Shown: piece by piece, positions 55,125-62,913 of the stretch | Position numbering within the stretch: the first letter of the stretch is position 1 | Layout: every line of letters begins with the position of its first letter | Origin: Betaproteobacteria bacterium | GTDB taxonomy: Bacteria > Pseudomonadota > Gammaproteobacteria > Burkholderiales > Burkholderiaceae_C | DNA: 64,000 nucleotides | Assembly (NCBI GenBank): GCA_013289985.1 | Contig: JABCYW010000001.1 | Span: forward strand, 267,772-331,771 | Reading direction: 5' to 3' | Translations under genes and position numbers: made by a program | The notes under the pieces: generated by a model | Seen by the model: the letters and a program-made list of their open reading frames with translations, nothing else | What the model was told of the DNA's origin: nothing | The model's database searches: none

Positions 55125-56084
55125 TCAGAAGAAGAAGGAGAGTCCGGCGGTGGCCGCGCGGTACTCGAGCGAACGCTGTTGGGACACGAACGCGGTGTAG
55201 ATCGCGTAGTCGGCCCGGATCATGAAGCGGTCGGTGAGGTGGTAGCGCGCGCCGACGATGGCATCGGCCAGGCGCGCGTTGGTGGTCTGGAAATTGACCA
55301 GGCTCTGGTTCGGGATGTTCTTGAACTGGCCGATGCCAATGCCGGCGAACGGCGAGAAGCGCTGGTCGGACCACGGCTCGGCCTGCAGGTTCACGTGCCA
55401 CAGCGTGGTGCCCGAGAACACGCCCTGCACCTGGCCCAGCGTCGACTCGAAGCTGAGCGTGTCCGAGATCCGGTACGACAGCCAGAACTTGATCAACGGT
55501 TCCTGGTGGAAGCGGCCGTAGCCGGCGCCCAGCTCCCAGCGGCGCGCCAGGTAGTCGTTGAACGCGATGTCGCCGAACGGCGCCGCCAGGCCGTTTTCGG
55601 CCAGCGTGGTCTGCAGCTGCGCGCGCGTGACCCAGCCTTCCTTGCCGGTGGCCGTGCGTACCTTGTACCAGTCGGTGTGGCGCAGCTCGATGGACACCCA
55701 TTCGCCGCGGCCGGCCACGTAGAAGATCGGGTAGCCGCGGCCGGGGAAGGTGTGCAGCTCGATGAACGGGTCGGTGACCTGGACGCGTTCCACCTTCTCG
55801 CCGCCGGGCACGCTGTCGGGCGTGGGCACGGTGGGCGCAGAGACGGTGGCCAGCGGCGCGGGGATCTCGACGGTCTTCGTGGTGCCGGGCACCGGCACGG
55901 TGGCGACGGGAGGCTTGTCCGCAGGGGCGGAGGCCGACGCGGCCGCGTCGATCGGAACGGCCGCCGGCGCATCGGCCGCGCGTGCGGCGCCGCACGCCAG
56001 CGCGCACGCGAGCACGCACGCCAGCCAGCCCGCGGCGAACCGGGGTGCGTTGGGCGACGAGAGGACGGCGCGCACGCCGTTCAT
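55125..56084 (-). CDS. SH3-like domain plus outer-membrane beta-barrel protein
   Basis: A 319-residue protein. After the signal peptide and a Pro/Ala linker, an SH3-like domain covers about residues 95-160 (VQVTDPFIELHTFPGRGYPI; WYKVRTATGKEGWVTRAQL). A barrel follows (ELGAGYGRFHQEPLIKFWLS onward) ending TAGLSFFF. SH3 domains often bind peptidoglycan, so it would anchor the barrel to the wall. The ATG at 56084 overlaps the cytochrome-lipoprotein stop. Confidence 0.87.
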   Translation of the reverse strand: MNGVRAVLSSPNAPRFAAGWLACVLACALACGAARAADAPAAVPIDAAASASAPADKPPVATVPVPGTTKTVEIPAPLATVSAPTVPTPDSVPGGEKVERVQVTDPFIELHTFPGRGYPIFYVAGRGEWVSIELRHTDWYKVRTATGKEGWVTRAQLQTTLAENGLAAPFGDIAFNDYLARRWELGAGYGRFHQEPLIKFWLSYRISDTLSFESTLGQVQGVFSGTTLWHVNLQAEPWSDQRFSPFAGIGIGQFKNIPNQSLVNFQTTNARLADAIVGARYHLTDRFMIRADYAIYTAFVSQQRSLEYRAATAGLSFFF

Positions 56085-56734
56085 TGGGTGTTGCACGTAC
56101 CCGTCGCCGGATCCGCGGGAGTGAACATGCTGTAGCTGGCCGCGCTGAACTCGTTCTGCCCGTTGGGCACCGGATGGCTGATCCAGTAGGCGATCAGCTT
56201 GGCGTTCGGGTCGTCCTGGCTCGTGAAGATGCGGCCGCCGCCGTGCAGCACGTTGAGCACCAGGGGCTTGTCGAACAGGCGGCTCTGGATCGGGCTGCCG
56301 AACACCGTCGTGCCCTGCGCCGAGTAGAAGTTCTTGTACATGTCGGTTGCGCGGATGGCGGTCGCCGTGGCGGAGTCGGTGGCCGCGGCCGTCAGGTCGG
56401 CATCGCTCACCGGTTGGGCCGCGACGATCACCCGCAAGGCGCCGCCGGTGCCTGTGTTGCTGTCATGGCAACCCGAGCCCGAACACGTGTTCGTCGAGGA
56501 GACGCCATTCTGGACGATGGGCAACTGCTTGAGAAAGATCGGGAAGATGCATTTCTCGAAATAGGGGAACGCCAGCGAGGCGCCGCCGGTGATCACCGGG
56601 TTCGTCACGTTGCCGGGGTTGCTCAGTGGGCCGCCGCCGCCGCCGCAGGCAGACAACAGCGCGGCCCCGAGGACCGCGCTGACCAGCGCGCGAAGCCGCG
56701 CGCCGGGATGTGAAAACGTCTTCGAGATCAGCAT
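56081..56734 (-). CDS. Lipoprotein with atypical haem-like CX4CH motif
   Basis: A 217-residue lipoprotein. The lipobox is LLSACGGGGG (Cys about 30). The segment FPYFEKCIFPIFLKQLP precedes NTCSGSGCHDSN, a CX4CH motif similar to c-type haem sites but with four residues between the cysteines. The rest includes the helical KNFYSAQGTTVFGSPIQSRL, as in cytochrome-c-like domains. It lies two bases after the tri-haem gene. Confidence 0.8.
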   Translation of the reverse strand: MLISKTFSHPGARLRALVSAVLGAALLSACGGGGGPLSNPGNVTNPVITGGASLAFPYFEKCIFPIFLKQLPIVQNGVSSTNTCSGSGCHDSNTGTGGALRVIVAAQPVSDADLTAAATDSATATAIRATDMYKNFYSAQGTTVFGSPIQSRLFDKPLVLNVLHGGGRIFTSQDDPNAKLIAYWISHPVPNGQNEFSAASYSMFTPADPATGTCNTQ

Positions 56735-56736
56735 CT

Positions 56737-59700
56737 TTATGGAGTCAGGCAACCCGAATGGATCCAGCTCGCGATGGTCGCATAGTTCGCGCCGTTCGCG
56801 GGGAGTACCGCAGTGGTCTGGCTGGTTGCCGAATCCGGGTGCGGGATCGTCGACGGACGCGTCAGCAGGTAGCTGGTGGGCGGGTGGCAGACGTCGTTGA
56901 CCATGGTCATCGTCACGCCCCAGTCGCCGTCGGGGTCGCCGGTGAGCACGAAGCGGTTGTTGGTGAACGAGGTCGCGCCTGTCGGGGTGTTGGTGGATCC
57001 GAGGGCCTGGTGGCAGCCGGCGCAGGTGCTTTCCAGGATCGGGTAGACGGAGGCGATGAACGAGTTCTCGTCCAGCGTCGGCACCATGATGGCGGTGCCG
57101 CTGGTCGGGTCGAACGGGTCGTTGTAGTACTTGCCGCCGGTGTCGATCCACTCGGCCAGCAGGCGCTTCTCGCCGGCGTTGAGCATCTTGGAGTGATCCG
57201 GCGCGGTGGACGGCGGGTTCGGGTGCGAGGCCTGGGCGGCGGCGTCCGACATCAGCGTCTGGCCCGACAGGATCTCCATGAGCCGGCTCTTGCGCGCCAG
57301 GCCCACGGCCTCGCCTTCGCTGGCGGCCGTGTTCACGAGTGCCGCCTGGCGCACCAGCATCGGCACGCCGTCGTCGAAGGTGATCTCCGGACGGCCCGAG
57401 GCGTCGAGCTGCGGGTCGCCGATCATCAGCCGGTCGTAGGACACCACGCGGCCGTCGCCGGCGATGGTGGCGCTCAGGTCGGTGTGGTCGGACACGTTGT
57501 GGCAGGTGGTGCAGGTGTTGGCGCCGCGATCGCGCGTCCACAGGGGCTGGATGTGCGTCGGATAGTTGATGACGCCGTTGACCGGCACCGGCGTGACGAG
57601 GTCGTCGGCCGGGTTCGGGTTGCCGGTGAAGCGCAGCGCGACGGCCGGGCGGGCGGTGACGCCGGCCTGGGTGGTGTCGGCCCAGATGTCGGTGGACACC
57701 ATGTCGGGCTTGAGGGTGGCGGCGGTCGGGTCGAGACGCACGCGGGTCTCGGCCATCGTCTCGCCGGACTGGTGGGCGCTGGCCATCGCGGCGATGATCG
57801 CCGACGGCACCGTGTTGGCGATCGCGCCGGTGTTGATCGGCGCGCCGCGGCGCGGGCTGTGGCAGCCGTCGCAGGTGCGCTTCTCGCCGGGGCGTACCTG
57901 GATCCAGTTCGTGTGGGTCTGCAGCGCGCGGCCTTGCGAATCGACCACGGCCAGCGCGATCGGGGTGTCGGCCGGCACGTTCAGCTTGAACGAGCCGTCG
58001 GGTTCGATGGGCGCGTAGCCGAGCACCTGCTGGGCCTCGAAGTCGGTCTCGCCCAGCGAGCTGCGCATCTTCATCATGTTGGTGGGCGGCGCCACGGCGC
58101 GCACCGCGCGGATGAAGCGGGCCGGCGCGCAGTTGTACGCGGCGTCGGCCGGGTTCTTCATGCGGGCGATGTCGGCCACGGTGGCGCGGGTGTCGTTGAC
58201 GTCGACCGGCGTGGTCTGCGGGATCAGCGTGGTGCAGGTGCCGGTGGCGTCGGCGGCCGTCAGCATCGCGGCGCCCATGCGGCCCAGGCCGTCGGTGTCG
58301 TAGACGCTCTTCACGTTGAGCGTGCCCAGGTGCTGCGAGGCGAGCGTCGAGTCGAGCGCGGCGGGGGAGCTGGTGGCCGGCTCGGTGCGGGCCTGGATGG
58401 CCACCGGGTCGACGTACATGAAGCCGGCCGGCGGCGTGGCCACGGGCAGCATCGACTGGTTGGCCGCGTTGAACATGTAGACGGCGTAGGGCGGCGGCAC
58501 GTTGTCCTGCACCGGGTCGAGCGCGCTCTCGGCGATCGGGCGGTTGGTGTCGGCCAGCAGCGCGAGCTCGGCGGCGGAGAGCGTGGAGCAGGGCACGACG
58601 ACGCCGTTCTTGGTCACCTCGCACGGGCGGTACGAGACCAGCACGCGGTCGGTGCCGTCCCACAGCGGATAGGGGGCGGTGAAGCGGCCGTACGTCGAGA
58701 TGCCGCGGTCGATGTTGACCGTCTTGTCGGTGGCCTGGGCCTGGCCGCCGATGGCGGCAACCGACTTCGTGGCCGGCGTGTTCTGCTCGGAGTAGTGGGC
58801 CGCATCGATCAGCATGATCGCGCCGCCTTCGTTGGTGCGCTGCAGCGGCATCAGGTCGGACGTGAGGAAGCCCGCGTACTTGCCGGCGGGATCCATGTCG
58901 CGCGGGTGCAGGAAGCTGTTGCCGTCGCTGTGCGAGCCGTACAGCACGAACATGTCGGTGCCGTCCGGGTTGACCGTGAACACCTTGAAGTGGTTGCGGC
59001 CGCCGACGTGGTCCCAGCGCGAGAACATGATCTGGCCGTTCGGTCGGATCACCGGGTTGCGGTCGTGCGACTGGTTGAACGAGATCTGCGTGATGTTGCT
59101 GCCGTCGAGCGCCATCGTGTGCAGGTTGAACACGCGCTCGCGCTCGTACTCGTCCAGCGCGTAGTAGCTGTGGCCCAGCGCCTGGTTGGGCATCGACTCG
59201 GTCTGGCGGTTCGACGAGAACACGATGCCCTGGCCCGCGGGCAGGTACACGGGGTGGATGTCGTCGTCGTTCGTGGACGAGGTGACGCGGCGGAACGTGC
59301 CGCCCGTCAGGCCGCCCGTGGTCATGTCGTATTCCCAGACGTTCCAGTGGCCGGTGCAGGCCGGCGCGCCGCCGACGGTCACCGCGTTGGAGGCGGGACA
59401 GCGCATCGAGAACAGGATCTTCTTGCCGTCCCACGAGACCTCGGGCGTCTCCGCATCGCCCTTGCCCAGCGTGAACTGCGCGGTGATGTTGTGCTCGGGG
59501 GCGCTGGGCGAGGCCTTCTCGCGGATCATCAGGTCGCCGCCCGGCGCCGTGGGCGCGCCGTTGGTGGGATTGAGCCCGATGGTGTTGACGCGCTTGGCGT
59601 ACGCGATGGCCACGTCGCCCTGCACGGTGACGGTGCTCGAGGCGGACTTCGAGCCGCCTCCGCAGGCCGCGAGCGACAGGACGCCGGCGGCGGCCAGGGC

Positions 59701-59751
59701 GCTTGTGCCGGCGAGAAGGGTGCGCGTCGGGAACATGATCGGCAGCTTCAT
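56737..59751 (-). CDS. Tri-haem lipoprotein with PD40-type beta-propeller
   Basis: A 1004-residue protein. A lipobox SLAACGGG anchors it (Cys about 30). The N-terminal half has PD40/TolB-like repeats (TPEVSWDGKKILFSMRCPAS; GQGIVFSSNRQTES; NPVIRPNGQIMFSRWD), as in proteins annotated with hydrazine-synthase alpha-like domains. Three c-haem motifs follow: CDGCH at 627-631, CTTCH at 747-751 and CAGCH at 910-914. It is a probable outer-surface or periplasmic multihaem electron carrier. Hydrazine chemistry is not implied: the other hydrazine synthase subunits are absent. Confidence 0.9.
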   Translation of the reverse strand: MKLPIMFPTRTLLAGTSALAAAGVLSLAACGGGSKSASSTVTVQGDVAIAYAKRVNTIGLNPTNGAPTAPGGDLMIREKASPSAPEHNITAQFTLGKGDAETPEVSWDGKKILFSMRCPASNAVTVGGAPACTGHWNVWEYDMTTGGLTGGTFRRVTSSTNDDDIHPVYLPAGQGIVFSSNRQTESMPNQALGHSYYALDEYERERVFNLHTMALDGSNITQISFNQSHDRNPVIRPNGQIMFSRWDHVGGRNHFKVFTVNPDGTDMFVLYGSHSDGNSFLHPRDMDPAGKYAGFLTSDLMPLQRTNEGGAIMLIDAAHYSEQNTPATKSVAAIGGQAQATDKTVNIDRGISTYGRFTAPYPLWDGTDRVLVSYRPCEVTKNGVVVPCSTLSAAELALLADTNRPIAESALDPVQDNVPPPYAVYMFNAANQSMLPVATPPAGFMYVDPVAIQARTEPATSSPAALDSTLASQHLGTLNVKSVYDTDGLGRMGAAMLTAADATGTCTTLIPQTTPVDVNDTRATVADIARMKNPADAAYNCAPARFIRAVRAVAPPTNMMKMRSSLGETDFEAQQVLGYAPIEPDGSFKLNVPADTPIALAVVDSQGRALQTHTNWIQVRPGEKRTCDGCHSPRRGAPINTGAIANTVPSAIIAAMASAHQSGETMAETRVRLDPTAATLKPDMVSTDIWADTTQAGVTARPAVALRFTGNPNPADDLVTPVPVNGVINYPTHIQPLWTRDRGANTCTTCHNVSDHTDLSATIAGDGRVVSYDRLMIGDPQLDASGRPEITFDDGVPMLVRQAALVNTAASEGEAVGLARKSRLMEILSGQTLMSDAAAQASHPNPPSTAPDHSKMLNAGEKRLLAEWIDTGGKYYNDPFDPTSGTAIMVPTLDENSFIASVYPILESTCAGCHQALGSTNTPTGATSFTNNRFVLTGDPDGDWGVTMTMVNDVCHPPTSYLLTRPSTIPHPDSATSQTTAVLPANGANYATIASWIHSGCLTP

Positions 59752-59787
59752 GATGGGGGTTTCTTTCCTGGGTTCTTCTGATCCGTC

Positions 59788-60765
59788 TCAGCCGAGAAGG
59801 CCGGCGGAGTAGTGCAGTGCGCCCTGCGCATCCACGATCACCGCGTCGACGCCCGGATGGGCCTCCACGAAGCGCAAGCCTTCCTCGACGCCCAGCACGA
59901 ACACCGTCTTGGAGAAGGCTTCGGTGGTCAGGCCGTCGTCGGCGATGATGGTGACGCTGCGCACGCCGGCCGGAGAGCGGCCGGTGCGCGGGTCGAGCAG
60001 GTGATGGCAGCGGACGCCGTCACGCTCGAAGAATCGTTCGTAGTCGCCCGAGGTGGAGATCGAGACGTCTTCCAGCGGCAGCACCGCCACGACGGCGCCC
60101 GCGCGGCGCGGGTCGCGGACGGCCACCGTCCACGGACGGCTTCCGCGCGCGCCCATCACGTGGCTGTCGCCGCCGGCGGCCACCATCGCGTTGGCGATGC
60201 CCAGCCGGCGCAGGATGGCCACGGCGTTGTCCACCGCGTGGCCCTTGGCGAAGCCGCCGAGGTCGATGCGAACGCCCGGGCGCGCGAAGCGCACGCTGTG
60301 GGTGGCGGCGTCGAGCTGCAGGTGGCGCCAGTCGATCAGCGGCAGCGCGTCGGCCAGCGCCGACGGGTCGGGGGCGATGCCGGCGCGGTAGTCGTAGAGG
60401 TTGCCGGCGCTGGCGAAGGTGATGTCGAACGCGCCGCCGGACAGCCTGGAAAACGCCACGGCGCGCGACAGCAGGCCGAACATGCCGGGGCTGACCCGCA
60501 CCGGGCCCTGGGCGGCACCCGCGTTGACCAGCGACAGCTCCGAGTCGGCCTTGTGCGGGCTCATCGTGGCGTCGATGCGGTGCATCTCGGCCATCACCGC
60601 GGCGATGGCCGCCTCGGCGCCGACCCGGTCGCCGGCCTGCAGCTCCACGCTCACCTCGGTGCCCATGATCGCTTCCTCGGCGCGATACCAGCCGCCAGCC
60701 GATCCCTGGGCGGGAGTCGGCGACGGCGAAACGCTGGCGGCGGCGGGCGGGTGGACGATGGTCAT
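59788..60765 (-). CDS. apbE: FAD:protein FMN transferase (ApbE)
   Basis: A 325-residue ApbE. Core blocks are IMGTEVSVELQAGDRVGAEA, then GAFDITFASAGNLYDY, IDLGGFAKGHAVDNAV and STSGDYERFFERDG with the family HHLLDPRTG. It attaches FMN to Ser/Thr of exported proteins. It heads the 17-gene envelope row. The ATG at 60765 gives a start near the domain; an upstream ATG at 60873 adds 36 basic residues that look non-natural. Confidence 0.9.
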   Translation of the reverse strand: MTIVHPPAAASVSPSPTPAQGSAGGWYRAEEAIMGTEVSVELQAGDRVGAEAAIAAVMAEMHRIDATMSPHKADSELSLVNAGAAQGPVRVSPGMFGLLSRAVAFSRLSGGAFDITFASAGNLYDYRAGIAPDPSALADALPLIDWRHLQLDAATHSVRFARPGVRIDLGGFAKGHAVDNAVAILRRLGIANAMVAAGGDSHVMGARGSRPWTVAVRDPRRAGAVVAVLPLEDVSISTSGDYERFFERDGVRCHHLLDPRTGRSPAGVRSVTIIADDGLTTEAFSKTVFVLGVEEGLRFVEAHPGVDAVIVDAQGALHYSAGLLG

Positions 60766-61071
60766 GTGGTGCGTGACCCCGGGCCGGGATGGCGCGAGGG
60801 GCCCTGAGGACGGGCGGGAAATCGTTGTTCTGGAGGCGCGTGCGGATTGCACACTCCGTCGCTTCGCCAGCATCTTCGCAGTGAAGACCTTTGAACAAGC
60901 GTGAAAAAGTTCCGGTTTCCCGGGCGCACTGTTTCCCCCAACAGGTAATCAGTAAGCAGATGTTCTGTTAGGGGTCGCCGGGCCACAGATGTGTACAAAC
61001 GCAACGCAAAGACGCCGCCTTCGTGAGGTACTGCACGAAATCCGGACGGCCCCGAAACCGGTGGAAGCAAC
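60766..61071. other. Intergenic region upstream of the envelope operon
   Basis: About 300 bases with the promoter of the 17-gene row (AT-richer around 60890-60990). It also follows the ccm terminator at 61072-61093. No gene is evident. Confidence 0.45.
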
Positions 61072-61093
61072 AAAAGCGGCGCCCGCGGACGCC
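61072..61093 (-). terminator. Probable terminator of the ccm operon
   Basis: GGCGCC (61078-61083) and GACGCC (61088-61093) make a GC stem (one G-U pair) with a CGCG loop, followed on the minus strand by GCTTTTG. It lies 24 bases after the ccmI stop. Confidence 0.5.
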
Positions 61094-61116
61094 GTCGTCG
61101 GGGAGTCACGGGTTGC

Positions 61117-61836
61117 TCAGCGGCCCGCAGAGGCCGGCGCCGACGCCGCCTGCGCGGCCATCGCCCGCATGTCGTCCAGCTGCGTGCGCAGGAACTGGGC
61201 GATCGGATCGTCCGGCTGGGCCACCTTCAGTGCCTGGTTCCAGGTGGTGAGCGCGCCGCGGATGTCGCGCTGCGTCATCAGCCAGCTGCCCTTGAGCGCC
61301 AGCGCGCGCACGTTGTTCGGGGCTATCGCCAGCGCGCGCTCCACGAGCTGGATCGGCTCGCCGTCGAGCCGTCCGGTGCCCGTGGCGGCCAGCATGTCGG
61401 CCAGGTTGGCCAGCAGCTCGGCGTCGTTGGGGCGCAGCGCGACGGCCTTGCGGAAGTCGTCGACCGCGGCCTGGCCATGGTTGAGCATCGCGTTGGCGCG
61501 CGCCGCCTGCAGCCAGCCGTTGGCGTCGGTGGGATGGCGTTCGGCGCGATCCTGCATCTCGGCCACCTGGGCCTCGGCGGACGGGCCCGGACCGGGCGGC
61601 GCGTCGGGCGTCACCGGCAGCAGCCGCGGCGAGCCCACCCAGGCGTAGCCGCCGCCGGCAACGACGGCCACCAGCAGCGCCAGGGCGATGACGAGGCCGC
61701 GCGTGGGCCGGGCGACGGCCGCGGCCGCGCCGGCCGCGTCGGTGACGTGGGCGACGGCGGGGCCGCGCCAGGCCAGGATCGCCAGCGTGGCCGCGGCGAG
61801 CGCGAGGGACAGGATCACGAACAGCGTCATGCTCAT
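61117..61836 (-). CDS. ccmI: Cytochrome c biogenesis protein CcmI (TPR)
   Basis: A 239-residue protein with two N-terminal spans (FVILSLALAAATLAILAW; LVIALALLVAVVAGGGYAWV) and TPR repeats from about residue 95 (RHPTDANGWLQAARANAML). CcmI holds apocytochrome c for haem attachment. The ATG overlaps the ccmH stop. It serves the multihaem proteins encoded next door. Confidence 0.88.
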   Translation of the reverse strand: MSMTLFVILSLALAAATLAILAWRGPAVAHVTDAAGAAAAVARPTRGLVIALALLVAVVAGGGYAWVGSPRLLPVTPDAPPGPGPSAEAQVAEMQDRAERHPTDANGWLQAARANAMLNHGQAAVDDFRKAVALRPNDAELLANLADMLAATGTGRLDGEPIQLVERALAIAPNNVRALALKGSWLMTQRDIRGALTTWNQALKVAQPDDPIAQFLRTQLDDMRAMAAQAASAPASAGR

Positions 61837-62384
61837 ACAAGATTCACGGGGCGGTCGACCGCGATGGACTCGTCGTCCAGCAGCGGCTCGGGTTCGAACT
61901 GGTCGTCGGACAGGCGGGCGCGGCGACGGATCACCACGGCCAGCGCGGCCAGCGCGATGAGCAGCAGCGCGGCCGGCGCGAGCCACAGCACGGCCGTGCT
62001 GGCCTTCAGCGGCGGCCGGTAGAGGATGAAGTCGCCGTAGCGATCGGTCATGTAGCGGCGGATCTGCTCGGGCGTCTGGCCGCGCTGCAGCATCTCGCGC
62101 ACTTCCTGGCGCAGGTCGACGGCCAGGTCGGCGTGCGAGTCGGCGATGGTCTGGTTCTGGCACACCAGGCAGCGCAGCTCGCCGGTGATCGCCAGCATGC
62201 GGGCCTCCAGCGCCGGGTCGGCGGCGGTCAGGCGCGCGGCAGGCGCCTCGAACTTCACGGTGGCTTCGGACGCGGCCGCGGCCGCGGCGGACGGCGCCGA
62301 GGCCGGCGCGTCGGCGGCGAGCGCGGGTAGCGCCGCGCCCAGCGCGAGCAGCAGCGTGGCGAGCAGGCGGCGCGGGTCAGCCAT
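61833..62384 (-). CDS. ccmH: Cytochrome c maturation thioredoxin-like protein CcmH
   Basis: A 183-residue protein. A signal peptide is followed by an Ala-rich linker and the signature ELRCLVCQNQTIADSHADLA with C72/C75. A C-terminal span (AVLWLAPAALLLIALAALAV) anchors it. It reduces apocytochrome cysteines. It overlaps ccmG by eight bases. Confidence 0.93.
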   Translation of the reverse strand: MADPRRLLATLLLALGAALPALAADAPASAPSAAAAAASEATVKFEAPAARLTAADPALEARMLAITGELRCLVCQNQTIADSHADLAVDLRQEVREMLQRGQTPEQIRRYMTDRYGDFILYRPPLKASTAVLWLAPAALLLIALAALAVVIRRRARLSDDQFEPEPLLDDESIAVDRPVNLV

Positions 62385-62913
62385 TGAGCTTCCTCAGCAG
62401 CGGCAGCACCTTGCCGTTGAGCACCTCGGGCGTCAGCGCGCCGATCTGCTTGAAACGGATCACGCCCTGCTTGTCGATGACGAAGGTCTCGGGCACGCCG
62501 TAGACGCCGAAGTCGATGCCCACCCGGCCGTTGGCGTCGAACAGCGATGCGTCGTACGGGTTGCCGCGCTCGGCCAGCCACGCCTGGGCGGGCTCGCGCT
62601 GGTCCTTGTAGTCGAGGCCGTAGATCGGCAGCGCCTTCAGCTTGGCGAACTCGACGAGGTACGGATGCTCGTCGCGGCAGCTCTCGCACCACGAGGCCCA
62701 GACGTTGAGCATCCACACCTTGCCCAGCATGTCGGCGCGGCGGATGGTCTGCTCCGGCTGGTCGAGGCGCGTGAGCGCGAACTCGGGCGCCGGCTTGTCG
62801 ATCAGCGGCGAGGGCACCTCGTGCGGGTCGTGGTTGTTGTACAGGCCCTTCGCGAAGAAGCCCACCATCACGAGGAAGATCGCCAGCGGGATCAGGAACT
62901 TCAACACCTTCAT
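62377..62913 (-). CDS. ccmG: Thiol-disulphide interchange protein CcmG/DsbE
   Basis: A 178-residue membrane-anchored thioredoxin. The N-terminal anchor is FLIPLAIFLVMVGFFAKG, and the active site is VWASWCESCRDEHPY with C76/C79. The family GVYGVPETFVID cis-Pro loop is present. It passes reductant to CcmH. The start overlaps the ccmF stop. Confidence 0.93.
   Translation of the reverse strand: MKVLKFLIPLAIFLVMVGFFAKGLYNNHDPHEVPSPLIDKPAPEFALTRLDQPEQTIRRADMLGKVWMLNVWASWCESCRDEHPYLVEFAKLKALPIYGLDYKDQREPAQAWLAERGNPYDASLFDANGRVGIDFGVYGVPETFVIDKQGVIRFKQIGALTPEVLNGKVLPLLRKLNG

Noticed and set aside
56737-59751. Hydrazine synthase (anammox) alpha subunit
   Set aside because: Only the propeller and haem parts are similar in type; beta and gamma subunits and other anammox genes are absent.
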